Shown here: piece by piece, positions 8,892 through 17,546 of the stretch
Position numbering within the stretch: the first letter of the stretch is position 1
Layout of the letters: each line of letters opens with the position of its first letter
Source of the DNA: Pseudomonas sp. M47T1
GTDB lineage: Bacteria > Pseudomonadota > Gammaproteobacteria > Pseudomonadales > Pseudomonadaceae
Reading direction: 5' to 3'
DNA: 64,000 nucleotides
Assembly (NCBI RefSeq): GCF_000263855.1
Contig: NZ_AJWX01000002.1
Coordinates: 124,001-188,000, forward strand
Program-made: the position numbers and the translations under genes
Notes under the pieces: generated by a model
Told to the model about the DNA's origin: nothing
Databases searched by the model: none
Seen by the model: the letters and a program-made list of their open reading frames with translations, nothing else

Positions 8892-9477
8892 ATTGTTACC
8901 TAATGGTTCTATTTCTTCCGGCGTTTGCGCGATGCATTCAAAGCACGCGGCCACGGCACCAGAAGGGGGCTGTCGTAGCAACAGTCTGGTTATGGGGTGG
9001 GGCAGGGCGGTGGTACTACGCCTGGCCTCGTATCGGCGCGGGGTAGGTGGCCAATACAGGGCGTGCGCCAGCATGCACTAAACTGTCATGAGGCCCACGA
9101 AATTTATTATAGCAACCCGTGCGAATAACACTATCGGCCAATGGCGTTGGTTGTACCAACTTATCGGTCAATTTGTTACATCACAAACACGTCCGGGTGA
9201 AAAACGCCGGCACTGGCAACTTGCCGACCGTGCGGCAAGCGCGAAAAAAAGGAAAAACGGCCTCACCCAGGGCAAGGCCGTGCCTGGGACTTCTTTGGTG
9301 GGTACCTGACCAGTCTCTCCAAGAAGCCACATGGTGGCAGTGGAAAGGTATAAGCAACCCGTCGAATGGTCAATTGCGATTATCGGTCAATGGTTCGATA
9401 ATCGCCCTTGTGGATGCCTGGGCCGAACGACGGTCGCGGTGCTCCCGTGTACAGATTGACCATGCAAAGGACCCGGA
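8892..9477. promoter_or_regulatory. Long regulatory interval upstream of pcaR
   Basis: 586 bases with no convincing gene. Three near-identical boxes ATCGGNCAAT occur at 9133-9142, 9163-9172 and 9382-9391. The inverted repeat GTTGG-TTGTA-CCAAC lies at 9146-9160 between the first two. The PcaR-like operator is annotated separately at 9375-9407. Confidence 0.5.
9375..9407. promoter_or_regulatory. Putative PcaR operator at pcaR
   Basis: GTTCGATAATCGCCC at 9393-9407 matches 14 of 15 positions of the PcaR site I recall from P. putida (GTTCGATAATCGCAC). A second, inverted half TGCGATTATCG lies at 9375-9385. This arrangement fits autoregulation of pcaR. Confidence 0.65.
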
Positions 9478-10320
9478 ATGAACGATCAACTGCGCAATTC
9501 ATTCACCTCATTGGCCCCGCCCATCGTGGCGTCACCGGCCAAGCGTATTCAGGCGTTCGCCGGCGATCCGGACTTCATGACCTCGCTGGCCCGCGGGCTG
9601 GCCGTAGTGCAGGCGTTCCAGGAACGCAAGCGTCACCTGACCATCGCCCAGATCAGCCACCGCACCGAAATTCCCCGTGCCGCCGTGCGGCGTTGCCTGC
9701 ACACGCTGATCAAGCTGGGCTACGCCACGACTGACGGGCGCACCTACTCGCTGCTGCCCAAGGTGCTGACCCTGGGTCATGCCTATCTGTCATCCACGCC
9801 ACTGGCGGTAACGGCGCAACCCTATCTGGACAGCATGAGCGAGCAGTTGCACGAGGCGTGCAACATGGCCACGCTGGAAGGCGACGACATCCTCTACATC
9901 GCGCGCTCGGCCACCACCCAGCGGTTGATATCGGTGGACCTGGCCGTGGGCGGCCGCTTGCCGGCGTATTGCACCTCCATGGGGCGCATCCTGCTGGCGG
10001 CGCTGGACGACGTGACGCTCAAGGATTACCTCGACCACGTTGACCTGCAGCCCAAGACCAGTCGCACCCTGACCTCCCGGGAAGCGCTGCTGGAGTGTCT
10101 GCAACTGGTGCGGCAACAGGGCTGGTGCATCGTCGACCAGGAACTGGAGCAGGGCCTGCGTTCCATTGCCGTGCCGGTCTACGATGCGTCCGGGCAGGTG
10201 CTGGCCGCCCTCAATGTCAGCACCCACGCCGGTCGTGCCAGCCGCACGGAGCTGGAGCAGCGGATTCTGCCGATCATGCTCAACGCCAGCCGCGACCTCA
10301 GTGCTCAGCTGTTTGCCTGA
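9478..10320 (+). CDS. pcaR: Protocatechuate/beta-ketoadipate pathway regulator PcaR
   Basis: 280 residues of an IclR-type regulator. A winged helix-turn-helix is at about residues 40-90 (TIAQISHRTEIPRAAVRRCL), followed by the IclR effector domain (110-270) with LPAYCTSMGRILLAAL. PcaR activates pca genes with beta-ketoadipate as coinducer and represses itself. It heads the cluster pcaR-pcaK-pcaF-pcaT-pcaB-pcaD-pcaC. The intact IclR effector domain and the matching operator just upstream make the assignment firm. Confidence 0.94.
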   Translation: MNDQLRNSFTSLAPPIVASPAKRIQAFAGDPDFMTSLARGLAVVQAFQERKRHLTIAQISHRTEIPRAAVRRCLHTLIKLGYATTDGRTYSLLPKVLTLGHAYLSSTPLAVTAQPYLDSMSEQLHEACNMATLEGDDILYIARSATTQRLISVDLAVGGRLPAYCTSMGRILLAALDDVTLKDYLDHVDLQPKTSRTLTSREALLECLQLVRQQGWCIVDQELEQGLRSIAVPVYDASGQVLAALNVSTHAGRASRTELEQRILPIMLNASRDLSAQLFA

Positions 10321-10337
10321 GTGTTTCGGCGGTTGCT

Positions 10338-10370
10338 GTTCGATAAACGCACAGATCCACGTTTGTCGAA
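10338..10370. promoter_or_regulatory. Putative PcaR operator upstream of pcaK
   Basis: GTTCGATAAACGCAC (10338-10352) differs from the recalled PcaR site at one position. An imperfect inverted half CGTTTGTCGAA follows at 10360-10370. It is placed about 250 bases before pcaK. Confidence 0.6.
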
Positions 10371-10458
10371 TTGCGCGTCGCCGCGCCGCTGATTAATGTC
10401 GCCCGCACAGGTCGAGCCACGCTCGGCCTTCCAATAATAAAGTGCAGAGGTTGACCCC

Positions 10459-10521
10459 ATGACCCGATTCCATTCCGTGCGCAACCCGCACCTCCGTCCG
10501 CGCAGCCACCGCGGAGCCTGA
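10459..10521 (+). CDS. Possible 20-aa upstream ORF in the pcaK leader
   Basis: ATG 10459 to TGA 10519-10521 encodes 20 residues, rich in Arg and His (begins MTRFHSVRNP). AGAGGTTGA lies a suitable distance before the ATG. It sits between the PcaR-like site and pcaK. It could be a leader peptide or chance; no membrane or known motif is present. Confidence 0.3.
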   Translation: MTRFHSVRNPHLRPRSHRGA

Positions 10522-10601
10522 TCTCCGTTCGGCCACTAAACTTTTGAGTGCAGGTCCAGTACCGGCACGTGCCTCTGCGCGTCTCTTGCGGAATAAAAAT
10601 A

Positions 10602-11948
10602 ATGAATCGTCCATACGCTGCTGTAGGGAACTGCCTTGATGTGCAGTCCTTCATCAATTCCCAACCCCTGTCACGTTACCAGTGGCGGGTAGTGATCCTG
10701 TGTTTCCTGATCGTTTTCCTTGATGGCCTGGACACCGCAGCCATGGGCTTCATTGCCCCGGCACTGTCCCAGGACTGGGGCATCGACCGCGCCAGCCTCG
10801 GCCCGGTGATGAGCGCCGCGTTGATCGGCATGGTGTTCGGGGCCCTGGGTTCGGGGCCACTGGCCGACCGCTTTGGTCGCAAGGTGGTGCTGGTGGGCGC
10901 GGTGCTGCTGTTCGGCGCGTTCAGCCTGGCGTCGGCCTACAGCGGTAACGTCGATCAGTTGCTGGTGCTGCGCTTCCTCACCGGCCTGGGCCTGGGCGCC
11001 GGTATGCCTAACGCCACCACGCTGTTGTCCGAGTACACCCCCGAGCGTTTCCGTTCGCTGCTGGTCACTAGCATGTTCTGCGGCTTCAACCTGGGCATGG
11101 CCGGCGGTGGCTTCATTTCCGCCAAGCTGATTCCGGCATACGGCTGGCACAGCCTGCTGCTGGTGGGCGGCCTGTTGCCGATCGTGCTGGGCGTGGTGTT
11201 GCTGGTGTGGTTGCCGGAGTCGGCGCGCTTTCTGGTAGTGCGCAACCGGGGCACCGACCGCATTCGCAAGACCCTTTCACCCATCGCCCCGGCCGTGGTG
11301 GCGGAAGCGGGCAGCTTCAGCGTTCCCGAGCAGAAGACCGTCAAGAGTCGCAACGTGCTGTCGGTGATCTTCTCAGGCACCTATAGCACCGGGACCCTGT
11401 TGCTGTGGCTGACTTATTTCATGGGCCTGGTGATCGTCTACCTGCTGACCAGCTGGCTGCCCACGCTGATGCGTGACAGTGGCGCCAGCATGGAACAAGC
11501 CGCCTTCATCGGTGCGCTGTTCCAGTTTGGTGGCGTGCTGAGCGCCGTGGGCGTGGGCTGGGCCATGGACCGCTTCAACCCGCACAAGGTCATCGGCACG
11601 TTCTACCTGCTGGCAGGCGTGTTCGCCTATGCCGTGGGCCAGAGCCTGGGCCACATCACCCTGCTGGCTACCCTGGTACTGGTGGCGGGCATGTGCGTGA
11701 ACGGCGCGCAATCGGCCATGCCGTCGCTGGCCGCGCGTTTCTACCCCACTCAGGGCCGTGCCACGGGCGTATCGTGGATGCTGGGCATTGGCCGTTTCGG
11801 CGCCATCCTCGGTGCCTGGATGGGCGCTACGCTGTTGGGGTTGGGCTGGAATTTCGAGCAAGTGCTGACCGCGCTGGTGATCCCAGCCGCGCTGGCAACC
11901 ACGGCCGTAGTCATCAAAGGCATGGTCAGCCACGCAGATGCGACGTAA
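10602..11948 (+). CDS. pcaK: 4-hydroxybenzoate/protocatechuate transporter PcaK
   Basis: 448 residues, the length of P. putida PcaK. Twelve membrane segments of the major facilitator superfamily, aromatic acid:H+ symporter family. The family signature DGLDTAAMGFIAPAL (TM1) and the loop 2-3 motif GPLADRFGRK are present, with MPNATTLLSEY in the TM4-5 region. PcaK imports 4-hydroxybenzoate and protocatechuate and contributes to chemotaxis to aromatic acids. I start at ATG 10602 (GGAATAAAAATA before it), which gives the normal family length; an open frame extends to 10548. The pobA gene at 29.5 kb acts on its substrate. Confidence 0.94.
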   Translation: MNRPYAAVGNCLDVQSFINSQPLSRYQWRVVILCFLIVFLDGLDTAAMGFIAPALSQDWGIDRASLGPVMSAALIGMVFGALGSGPLADRFGRKVVLVGAVLLFGAFSLASAYSGNVDQLLVLRFLTGLGLGAGMPNATTLLSEYTPERFRSLLVTSMFCGFNLGMAGGGFISAKLIPAYGWHSLLLVGGLLPIVLGVVLLVWLPESARFLVVRNRGTDRIRKTLSPIAPAVVAEAGSFSVPEQKTVKSRNVLSVIFSGTYSTGTLLLWLTYFMGLVIVYLLTSWLPTLMRDSGASMEQAAFIGALFQFGGVLSAVGVGWAMDRFNPHKVIGTFYLLAGVFAYAVGQSLGHITLLATLVLVAGMCVNGAQSAMPSLAARFYPTQGRATGVSWMLGIGRFGAILGAWMGATLLGLGWNFEQVLTALVIPAALATTAVVIKGMVSHADAT

Positions 11949-11961
11949 ACATCACGTGTAA

Positions 11962-11979
11962 GCCGCTGGGGGCAGCGGC
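11962..11979. terminator. Hairpin after pcaK
   Basis: GCCGCTG at 11962-11968 pairs with CAGCGGC at 11973-11979 just after the pcaK stop. No T run follows, so it may be a weak or Rho-assisted terminator, or an mRNA 3' stabiliser. Confidence 0.4.
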
Positions 11980-12005
11980 AAATAAGGTTAGCAAGGCAAG
12001 GATCG

Positions 12006-12036
12006 GTTCGGTGATCGCACACAAGGTCGATTATCG
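12006..12036. promoter_or_regulatory. Putative PcaR operator upstream of pcaF
   Basis: GTTCGGTGATCGCAC (12006-12020) matches 13 of 15 positions of the recalled PcaR site. A core CGATTATCG at 12028-12036 forms the opposite half. The pcaF start is at 12149. Confidence 0.55.
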
Positions 12037-12148
12037 GATTGTTTCGCACAATTCGGCAGCTTAATCTGCTACCCATTCTGGCGTGCCCCTCGCGCCTTTT
12101 TTTATGCTGAGCTGCCACCGCTCACGGCCTACTGTCAGGAGAAGATTG

Positions 12149-13351
12149 ATGCGTGAAGTATTCATCTGCGACGCGATTCGCACCCCCATTGGCCGTTTTG
12201 GTGGTGGCCTGTCGACCGTGCGTGCCGACGACCTGGCGGCAGCGCCCATCAAGGCCCTGATCGAGCGCAACCCGCAAGTTGACTGGAGCGCGGTAGACGA
12301 AGTGTTCATGGGCTGCGCCAACCAGGCCGGCGAAGACAACCGCAACGTGGCGCGCATGGCGCTGCTGCTGGCCGGTCTGCCGGAAAGTATCCCGGGCGTG
12401 ACCCTGAACCGCCTGTGCGCCTCGGGCATGGACGCCATCGGCACGGCCTTCCGCGCCATCGCCAGCGGCGAAATGGAGCTGGCCATTGCCGGCGGCGTCG
12501 AGTCGATGTCCCGCGCCCCATTCGTGATGGGCAAGGCTGACGCGGCGTTCTCGCGCAACATGAAGCTGGAAGACACCACCATCGGCTGGCGCTTCATCAA
12601 CCCGCTGATGAAAGCCCAGTACGGCGTCGATGCCATGCCGCAGACCGCCGACAACGTCGCCGACGACTACAAGGTCTCGCGCGCTGACCAGGACGCTTTT
12701 GCCGTGCGCAGCCAGCAGCGCACCGCCGCCGCCCAGGCCGCCGGCTACTTCGCCGAAGAAATCGTGCCGGTGCGGGTTGCCCACAAGAAGGGCGAGACCA
12801 TCGTCGACACCGACGAGCACCCTCGTGCCGACACCACCCTGGAAACCCTGGCCAAGCTCAAGCCGGTCAACGGCCCTGATAAAACCGTTACTGCCGGCAA
12901 CGCCTCGGGCGTGAACGACGGCGCCGCCGCGCTGATCCTGGCCTGCGCCGAAGCCGTGAAGAAGCACGGCCTCAAGCCACGTGCCCGGGTTCTGGGCATG
13001 GCCAGTGCCGGCGTCGCGCCACGCGTCATGGGCATCGGCCCGGTACCGGCCGTGCGCAAGCTGATCGAGCGCCTGGGCGTGGCGGTCAATGATTTCGACG
13101 TGATCGAGCTCAACGAAGCCTTCGCCAGCCAGGGCCTGGCGGTGATGCGTGAACTGGGCCTGGCTGACGACGCTCCTCAGGTCAACCCCAATGGCGGCGC
13201 CATTGCCCTGGGCCACCCGCTGGGCATGAGCGGCGCGCGCATCGTGATGACCGCCTTGCACCAGCTGGAAAAAACCGGCGGCAAGAAAGGTCTGGCGACC
13301 ATGTGCGTAGGCGTCGGCCAAGGCCTGGCACTGGCCATCGAACGCGTCTGA
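12149..13351 (+). CDS. pcaF: Beta-ketoadipyl-CoA thiolase PcaF
   Basis: 400 residues, the normal size for PcaF. It cleaves 3-oxoadipyl-CoA with CoA to succinyl-CoA and acetyl-CoA, the last step of the beta-ketoadipate pathway. The acylated cysteine lies in [12 protein letters not shown] (about residue 90), the histidine in [16 protein letters not shown], and the second catalytic cysteine in MCVGVGQG near the C-terminus. ATG 12149 is preceded by AGGAG. It follows pcaK with its own operator-like site, so it may be transcribed separately. The pcaIJ transferase genes that make its substrate are not in this window. Confidence 0.96.
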   Translation: MREVFICDAIRTPIGRFGGGLSTVRADDLAAAPIKALIERNPQVDWSAVDEVFMGCANQAGEDNRNVARMALLLAGLPESIPGVTLNRLCASGMDAIGTAFRAIASGEMELAIAGGVESMSRAPFVMGKADAAFSRNMKLEDTTIGWRFINPLMKAQYGVDAMPQTADNVADDYKVSRADQDAFAVRSQQRTAAAQAAGYFAEEIVPVRVAHKKGETIVDTDEHPRADTTLETLAKLKPVNGPDKTVTAGNASGVNDGAAALILACAEAVKKHGLKPRARVLGMASAGVAPRVMGIGPVPAVRKLIERLGVAVNDFDVIELNEAFASQGLAVMRELGLADDAPQVNPNGGAIALGHPLGMSGARIVMTALHQLEKTGGKKGLATMCVGVGQGLALAIERV

Positions 13352-13366
13352 TACAGAGCAGTCCGG

Positions 13367-13425
13367 TTACCCGAAACGCTCCTCGGCCTCCACGCAAGGC
13401 TGTTGGGCTTTCGGGTAATTGTTTT
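13367..13425 (+). terminator. Long-arm hairpin between pcaF and pcaT
   Basis: TTACCCGAAA (13367-13376) and TTTCGGGTAA (13409-13418) are perfectly complementary, followed by TTGTTTTGTT. It probably terminates pcaF transcription or attenuates read-through to pcaT. The loop is long (32 bases). Confidence 0.6.
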
Positions 13426-13486
13426 GTTGGAGGGGGTTGTTACGGTATATGTCTATAAAGTACCAACCTTAACGAGTGATAAGAAT

Positions 13487-14776
13487 ATGACAACAACTCA
13501 CTACACCGGCGAAGAGCGCAGCAAGCGCATTTTTGCAATCGTCGGCGCTTCATCGGGCAACCTGGTCGAATGGTTCGACTTCTATGTGTATGCCTTCTGC
13601 GCAATCTACTTTGCACCGCATTTCTTCCCGTCCGCCGATGCCACCGTGCAGTTGCTCAACACCGCAGGCGTGTTCGCGGCCGGGTTCCTGATGCGTCCCA
13701 TCGGTGGCTGGATTTTTGGCCGCGTGGCCGACCGTCACGGCCGCAAGAACTCCATGATGATCTCGGTGCTGATGATGTGCGCCGGCTCCCTGGTCATTGC
13801 GTGCCTGCCGGGCTATGAAAGCATTGGCGTGTGGGCGCCGATCCTGCTGTTGCTGGCGCGCCTGTTCCAGGGGCTGTCGGTGGGCGGCGAGTACGGCACC
13901 ACGGCTACTTATATGAGTGAAGTGGCCCTGCGTGGCCAGCGTGGCTTCTTTGCCTCGTTTCAGTACGTAACCCTGATTGGCGGCCAGTTGCTGGCCGTGC
14001 TGGTGGTGGTCATCTTGCAGCAAGTGCTCAGCGAAGACGAATTGCGTGCCTGGGGCTGGCGCGTTCCGTTCGTGGTGGGCGCCATTGCCGCGGTCATTTC
14101 GCTGTTGCTGCGGCGTTCGCTGAAGGAAACCAGCAGCGCCGAAACCCGCAAGGACAAGGAAGCGGGCAGTATCGTCAGCCTGTTCAAGCACCACACCCCG
14201 GCCTTCATTACCGTGTTGGGCTACACCGCCGGCGGCTCGCTGATTTTCTACACATTCACCACCTACATGCAGAAGTACCTGGTGAACACCGCGGGTATGA
14301 CCGCCAAGACCTCCAGCTTCATCATGACCGGCGCGCTGTTCCTGTACATGTGCATGCAGCCCTTGTTCGGCATGCTGGCCGACAAGATTGGCCGTCGCAA
14401 CTCCATGCTGTGGTTCGGTGCCTTGGGCACGCTGTTCACCCTGCCGATCCTGCTGGCGTTGAAAACGGTCACCAGCCCGTTTCTGGCGTTTGTGCTGATT
14501 ACCCTGGCCCTGGCCATTGTCAGCTTCTACACCTCGATCAGCGGGCTGGTCAAAGCCGAGATGTTCCCGCCGCAAGTACGTGCCTTGGGCGTGGGCCTGG
14601 CCTATGCCGTGGCCAATGCCATCTTTGGTGGCTCGGCGGAATTCGTGGCCCTGAGCTTCAAGGCCCAAGGCAGCGAGAACTCCTTCTACTGGTACGTGAC
14701 GATCATGATGGCCATCGCCTTCCTGTTCAGCTTGCGTCTGCCCAAGCAGCCGTCGTACCTGCATCACGATCACTGA
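13487..14776 (+). CDS. pcaT: MHS-family transporter PcaT (beta-ketoadipate permease)
   Basis: 429 residues with twelve membrane segments, metabolite:H+ symporter branch of the major facilitator superfamily. Marks are [16 protein letters not shown] in TM1, [14 protein letters not shown] in loop 2-3 and [17 protein letters not shown] in TM4-5. In P. putida PcaT takes up beta-ketoadipate; relatives carry 2-oxoglutarate. ATG 13487 ([13 protein letters not shown]) gives the expected N-terminus; the open frame to 13403 has no convincing start. It is followed after 43 bases by pcaB, so pcaT-pcaB-pcaD-pcaC look like one operon. A paralogue of the same family lies at 40577-41896. Confidence 0.88.
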   Translation: MTTTHYTGEERSKRIFAIVGASSGNLVEWFDFYVYAFCAIYFAPHFFPSADATVQLLNTAGVFAAGFLMRPIGGWIFGRVADRHGRKNSMMISVLMMCAGSLVIACLPGYESIGVWAPILLLLARLFQGLSVGGEYGTTATYMSEVALRGQRGFFASFQYVTLIGGQLLAVLVVVILQQVLSEDELRAWGWRVPFVVGAIAAVISLLLRRSLKETSSAETRKDKEAGSIVSLFKHHTPAFITVLGYTAGGSLIFYTFTTYMQKYLVNTAGMTAKTSSFIMTGALFLYMCMQPLFGMLADKIGRRNSMLWFGALGTLFTLPILLALKTVTSPFLAFVLITLALAIVSFYTSISGLVKAEMFPPQVRALGVGLAYAVANAIFGGSAEFVALSFKAQGSENSFYWYVTIMMAIAFLFSLRLPKQPSYLHHDH

Positions 14777-14783
14777 TCCAGAC

Positions 14784-14806
14784 GCGCGCCCTCCCGTGGG
14801 GCGCGC
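14784..14806 (+). other. GC-rich hairpin between pcaT and pcaB
   Basis: GCGCGCCC (14784-14791) and GGGCGCGC (14799-14806) form a strong hairpin without a T tract, directly before the pcaB ribosome site. It may modulate mRNA processing or pcaT:pcaB expression ratio. Confidence 0.4.
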
Positions 14807-14819
14807 CCTTGAGGAATTT

Positions 14820-16184
14820 ATGAGCGAGAGACCGAGCAACCAGCTGTTCGATGCCTACTTCAGCGCCGACGACATGCGCCACATTTTCAGCGACCGTGGC
14901 CGCGTGCAAGGCATGCTCGACTTCGAGGCGGGCCTGGCCCGTGCCGAAGCCCGGGCAGGGGTGATCCCCGCCGACGCCGTGGCGCCGATCCAGGCCGCTT
15001 GCCAGGCCTCGCTCTACGATTACCAGGCGCTTGGCCAGGCCATTTGCAGTGCCGGCAACTCGGCGATCCCGCTGGTGAAAATGCTCGGCAAGCGGATCGC
15101 CAGCCAGGCGCCGGAAGCCGAACGCTATGTACACCTGGGCGCCACCAGCCAGGACGTGATGGACAGCGGCCTGGTGCTGCAACTGCGCGATGCCCTGCAC
15201 CTGCTGGAAACGCGCCTGGCCACCCTGGGCGACTCGCTGGCGCGCCAGGCCGAACGCTACAAGGCCACGCCATTGGCTGGTCGTACCTGGCTGCAACACG
15301 CAACGCCCGTCACCTTGGGCATGAAGATCGCCGGCTGGCTGGGCGCGGTCACCCGCAACCGCCAGCGTCTGCAGGAACTCAAGCCGCGCCTGCTGGTGCT
15401 GCAGTTTGGTGGCGCGTCCGGTTCACTGGCTGGCCTGGGCAGCAACGCCATGCCGGTGGCCGAAGCCCTGGCCCAGGAACTGCTATTGACCCTGCCCGAG
15501 CAGCCCTGGCACACCCAGCGCGACCGCCTGGTGGAGTTTGCCTCGGTGCTGGGCCTGATTGCCGGCAGCCTCGGCAAGTTGGGGCGGGACGTGAGCCTGC
15601 TGATGCAAACCGAAGCCGCCGAAGTATTCGAACCGTCGGCGCCTGGCAAGGGTGGCTCATCCACCATGCCGCACAAGCGCAACCCGGTGGGTGCCGCCGT
15701 GCTGATCGGCGCGGCCACCCGCGTGCCGGGCCTGGTGTCGACCATGTTCGCCGCCATGCCCCAGGAGCACGAACGCAGCCTGGGCCTGTGGCACGCCGAA
15801 TGGGACACCTTGCCCGAGATCTGCTGCCTGGTGGCCGGTGCGCTGGAACAGGCGCAACTGTTTGCCGACGGCTTGGAAGTGGACGCCGCACGCATGCTCA
15901 AGAACCTCGACCTGACCCAGGGCCTGGTATTGGCTGAGGCGGTGAGCATCGTGCTGGCCCAGCGCCTGGGCCGCGACGCTGCCCACCATCTGCTGGAGCA
16001 GTGCTGCAAACGCGCCGTGGCTGAAAAGCGCCACCTGCGTGCCGTATTGGGTGACGAACCCAAGGTGACTGCCGAACTTTCCGCGGACGAGCTTGATCGT
16101 CTGCTCGACCCTGCGCACTACCTTGGCCAGGCTCAAACCTGGGTTGAGCGTGCGGTGGCCGAACATTCTCATTTTAGTGCCTGA
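14820..16184 (+). CDS. pcaB: 3-carboxy-cis,cis-muconate cycloisomerase PcaB
   Basis: 454 residues. Converts 3-carboxy-cis,cis-muconate to 4-carboxymuconolactone in protocatechuate breakdown. It belongs to the fumarase/aspartase superfamily: the signature GSSTMPHKRNP is near residue 280, and VHLGATSQDVMDSG and TWLQHATPVTLG carry the other two conserved active-site regions. ATG 14820 is preceded by GAGGA; a longer frame from 14796 adds eight residues only. It lies between pcaT and pcaD, 11 bases before the latter. Confidence 0.95.
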   Translation: MSERPSNQLFDAYFSADDMRHIFSDRGRVQGMLDFEAGLARAEARAGVIPADAVAPIQAACQASLYDYQALGQAICSAGNSAIPLVKMLGKRIASQAPEAERYVHLGATSQDVMDSGLVLQLRDALHLLETRLATLGDSLARQAERYKATPLAGRTWLQHATPVTLGMKIAGWLGAVTRNRQRLQELKPRLLVLQFGGASGSLAGLGSNAMPVAEALAQELLLTLPEQPWHTQRDRLVEFASVLGLIAGSLGKLGRDVSLLMQTEAAEVFEPSAPGKGGSSTMPHKRNPVGAAVLIGAATRVPGLVSTMFAAMPQEHERSLGLWHAEWDTLPEICCLVAGALEQAQLFADGLEVDAARMLKNLDLTQGLVLAEAVSIVLAQRLGRDAAHHLLEQCCKRAVAEKRHLRAVLGDEPKVTAELSADELDRLLDPAHYLGQAQTWVERAVAEHSHFSA

Positions 16185-16195
16185 GGAGAACTGTT

Positions 16196-16990
16196 GTGGG
16201 CAAGATTCAACTCGCTGATGGTGAACTGAACTACCAACTCGATGGCCCGGCCGATGCGCCGGTGCTGGTAATGTCCAACTCCCTGGGGACGTCCCTGGGC
16301 ATGTGGGACACCCAGATCGCCGGCCTGACCCAGCATTTGCGCGTGTTGCGCTACGACACCCGTGGCCATGGCGAGTCGCTGGTGAGCGAAGGCCCCTACA
16401 GCATCGAGCAACTGGGCGGCGATGTGGTGGCCCTGCTGGACGCCCTGCACATCGAGCGCGCACACTTCTGCGGCCTGTCCATGGGCGGCCTGATTGGCCA
16501 GTGGCTGGGCATCAATGCCGGTGAGCGTCTGCGCAAGCTGATCGTCTGCAACACTGCGGCCAAGATCGGCAACCCGGACGTGTGGAACCCACGCATCGAG
16601 ATGGTATTGCGCGATGGCCAGGCGGCCATGGTTTCCCTGCGTGACGCTTCCATCGCCCGCTGGTTCACCCCCGATTACGCCGAGGCCAACCCGGCCGAAG
16701 CCAAGCGCATCACCGACATGCTGGCGGCCACCTCGCCACAGGGCTACGCCGCCAACTGCGCGGCCGTGCGTGATGCCGATTACCGTGAGCAACTGGGCGC
16801 CATCAAGGTGCCAACGCTGGTGATCGCCGGTACCGGTGACGTGGTCACCACCCCGGCAGACGGGCGCTTCCTGCAAGAGCATATCAAGGGCGCTGAATAC
16901 GCCGAGTTCTACGCGGCGCACCTGTCCAACGTGCAGGTGGGCGAGCCCTTCACCCAGCGCGTGCTGGACTTCCTGCTGGCCAAACACTGA
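16196..16990 (+). CDS. pcaD: 3-oxoadipate enol-lactonase PcaD
   Basis: 264 residues of an alpha/beta hydrolase that opens beta-ketoadipate enol-lactone to beta-ketoadipate. The nucleophile elbow is GLSMGG (Ser near residue 98), the acid is Asp in GTGDVVTTP, and the His is in AAHLSNVQ. The start is a GTG at 16196 with GAGGAGA upstream. It sits between pcaB and pcaC, with 15 bases to each neighbour or fewer. Confidence 0.95.
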   Translation: MGKIQLADGELNYQLDGPADAPVLVMSNSLGTSLGMWDTQIAGLTQHLRVLRYDTRGHGESLVSEGPYSIEQLGGDVVALLDALHIERAHFCGLSMGGLIGQWLGINAGERLRKLIVCNTAAKIGNPDVWNPRIEMVLRDGQAAMVSLRDASIARWFTPDYAEANPAEAKRITDMLAATSPQGYAANCAAVRDADYREQLGAIKVPTLVIAGTGDVVTTPADGRFLQEHIKGAEYAEFYAAHLSNVQVGEPFTQRVLDFLLAKH

Positions 16991-17005
16991 TTCAAGGAGC
17001 TGTTC

Positions 17006-17398
17006 GTGGACGAGAAAGAACGCTACAACGAAGGCATGAAGGTTCGCCGCGCGGTGCTGGGCGATGCGCACGTGGACCGCAGCCTCACCAACATCACCGA
17101 GTTCAATGGCGAATTCCAGGAAATGATCACCCGCCACGCCTGGGGTGACATCTGGACCCGCCCAGGCCTGCCGCGCCACACCCGCAGCCTGATCACCATT
17201 GCCATGCTGATCGGCATGAACCGCAATGACGAGCTCAAGCTGCACCTGCGCGCTGCAGCCAACAACGGCGTTACCCGTGCCGAGATCAAGGAAGTGCTGA
17301 TGCAGAGCGCTATCTACTGCGGCATTCCGGCGGCCAACGCCACCTTCCACCTGGCCGAGTCGGTGTGGGACGAGCTGGGCGTCGAGTCGCGCGAGTGA
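17006..17398 (+). CDS. pcaC: 4-carboxymuconolactone decarboxylase PcaC
   Basis: 130 residues, typical of PcaC. Decarboxylates gamma-carboxymuconolactone to the beta-ketoadipate enol-lactone used by PcaD. The CMD/AhpD fold is visible in WGDIWTRPGLPRHTRSLITI and in the helix LHLRAAANNGVTRAEIKEVL, with conserved IYCGIPAAN. Start is GTG 17006 with AAGGAG before it. Last gene of the pcaTBDC operon. Confidence 0.95.
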   Translation: MDEKERYNEGMKVRRAVLGDAHVDRSLTNITEFNGEFQEMITRHAWGDIWTRPGLPRHTRSLITIAMLIGMNRNDELKLHLRAAANNGVTRAEIKEVLMQSAIYCGIPAANATFHLAESVWDELGVESRE

Positions 17399-17416
17399 CG
17401 GGTGTGTGCTGAAATG

Positions 17417-17451
17417 CAAAAAGGGCGATGAGAAATCATCGCCCTTTTTTG
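17417..17451 (+). terminator. Rho-independent terminator after pcaC
   Basis: AAAAAGGGCGATGA, a short loop, then TCATCGCCCTTTTTT, immediately after pcaC. Strong stem and T run; it can also act leftward on read-through. Confidence 0.92.
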
Positions 17452-17466
17452 TTGCCCTGCATCCCC

Positions 17467-17533
17467 CGTGGGAGCTGGTTTGCCAGCGAGCTGTTAGGCT
17501 CTAAAAACTCCCTGGCAAGGCAGTTCCCACAGG
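17467..17533. repeat. REP doublet (REPIN/BIME-type)
   Basis: GTGGGAGCTGGTTTGCCAG and, in inverted orientation, CTGGCAAGGCAGTTCCCAC flank a short centre. This is a paired Pseudomonas extragenic palindrome between the ends of pcaC and the porin. It shares its arm with the single element at 3272-3300. Confidence 0.8.
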
Positions 17534-17546
17534 AGCCGGTTGCAGA

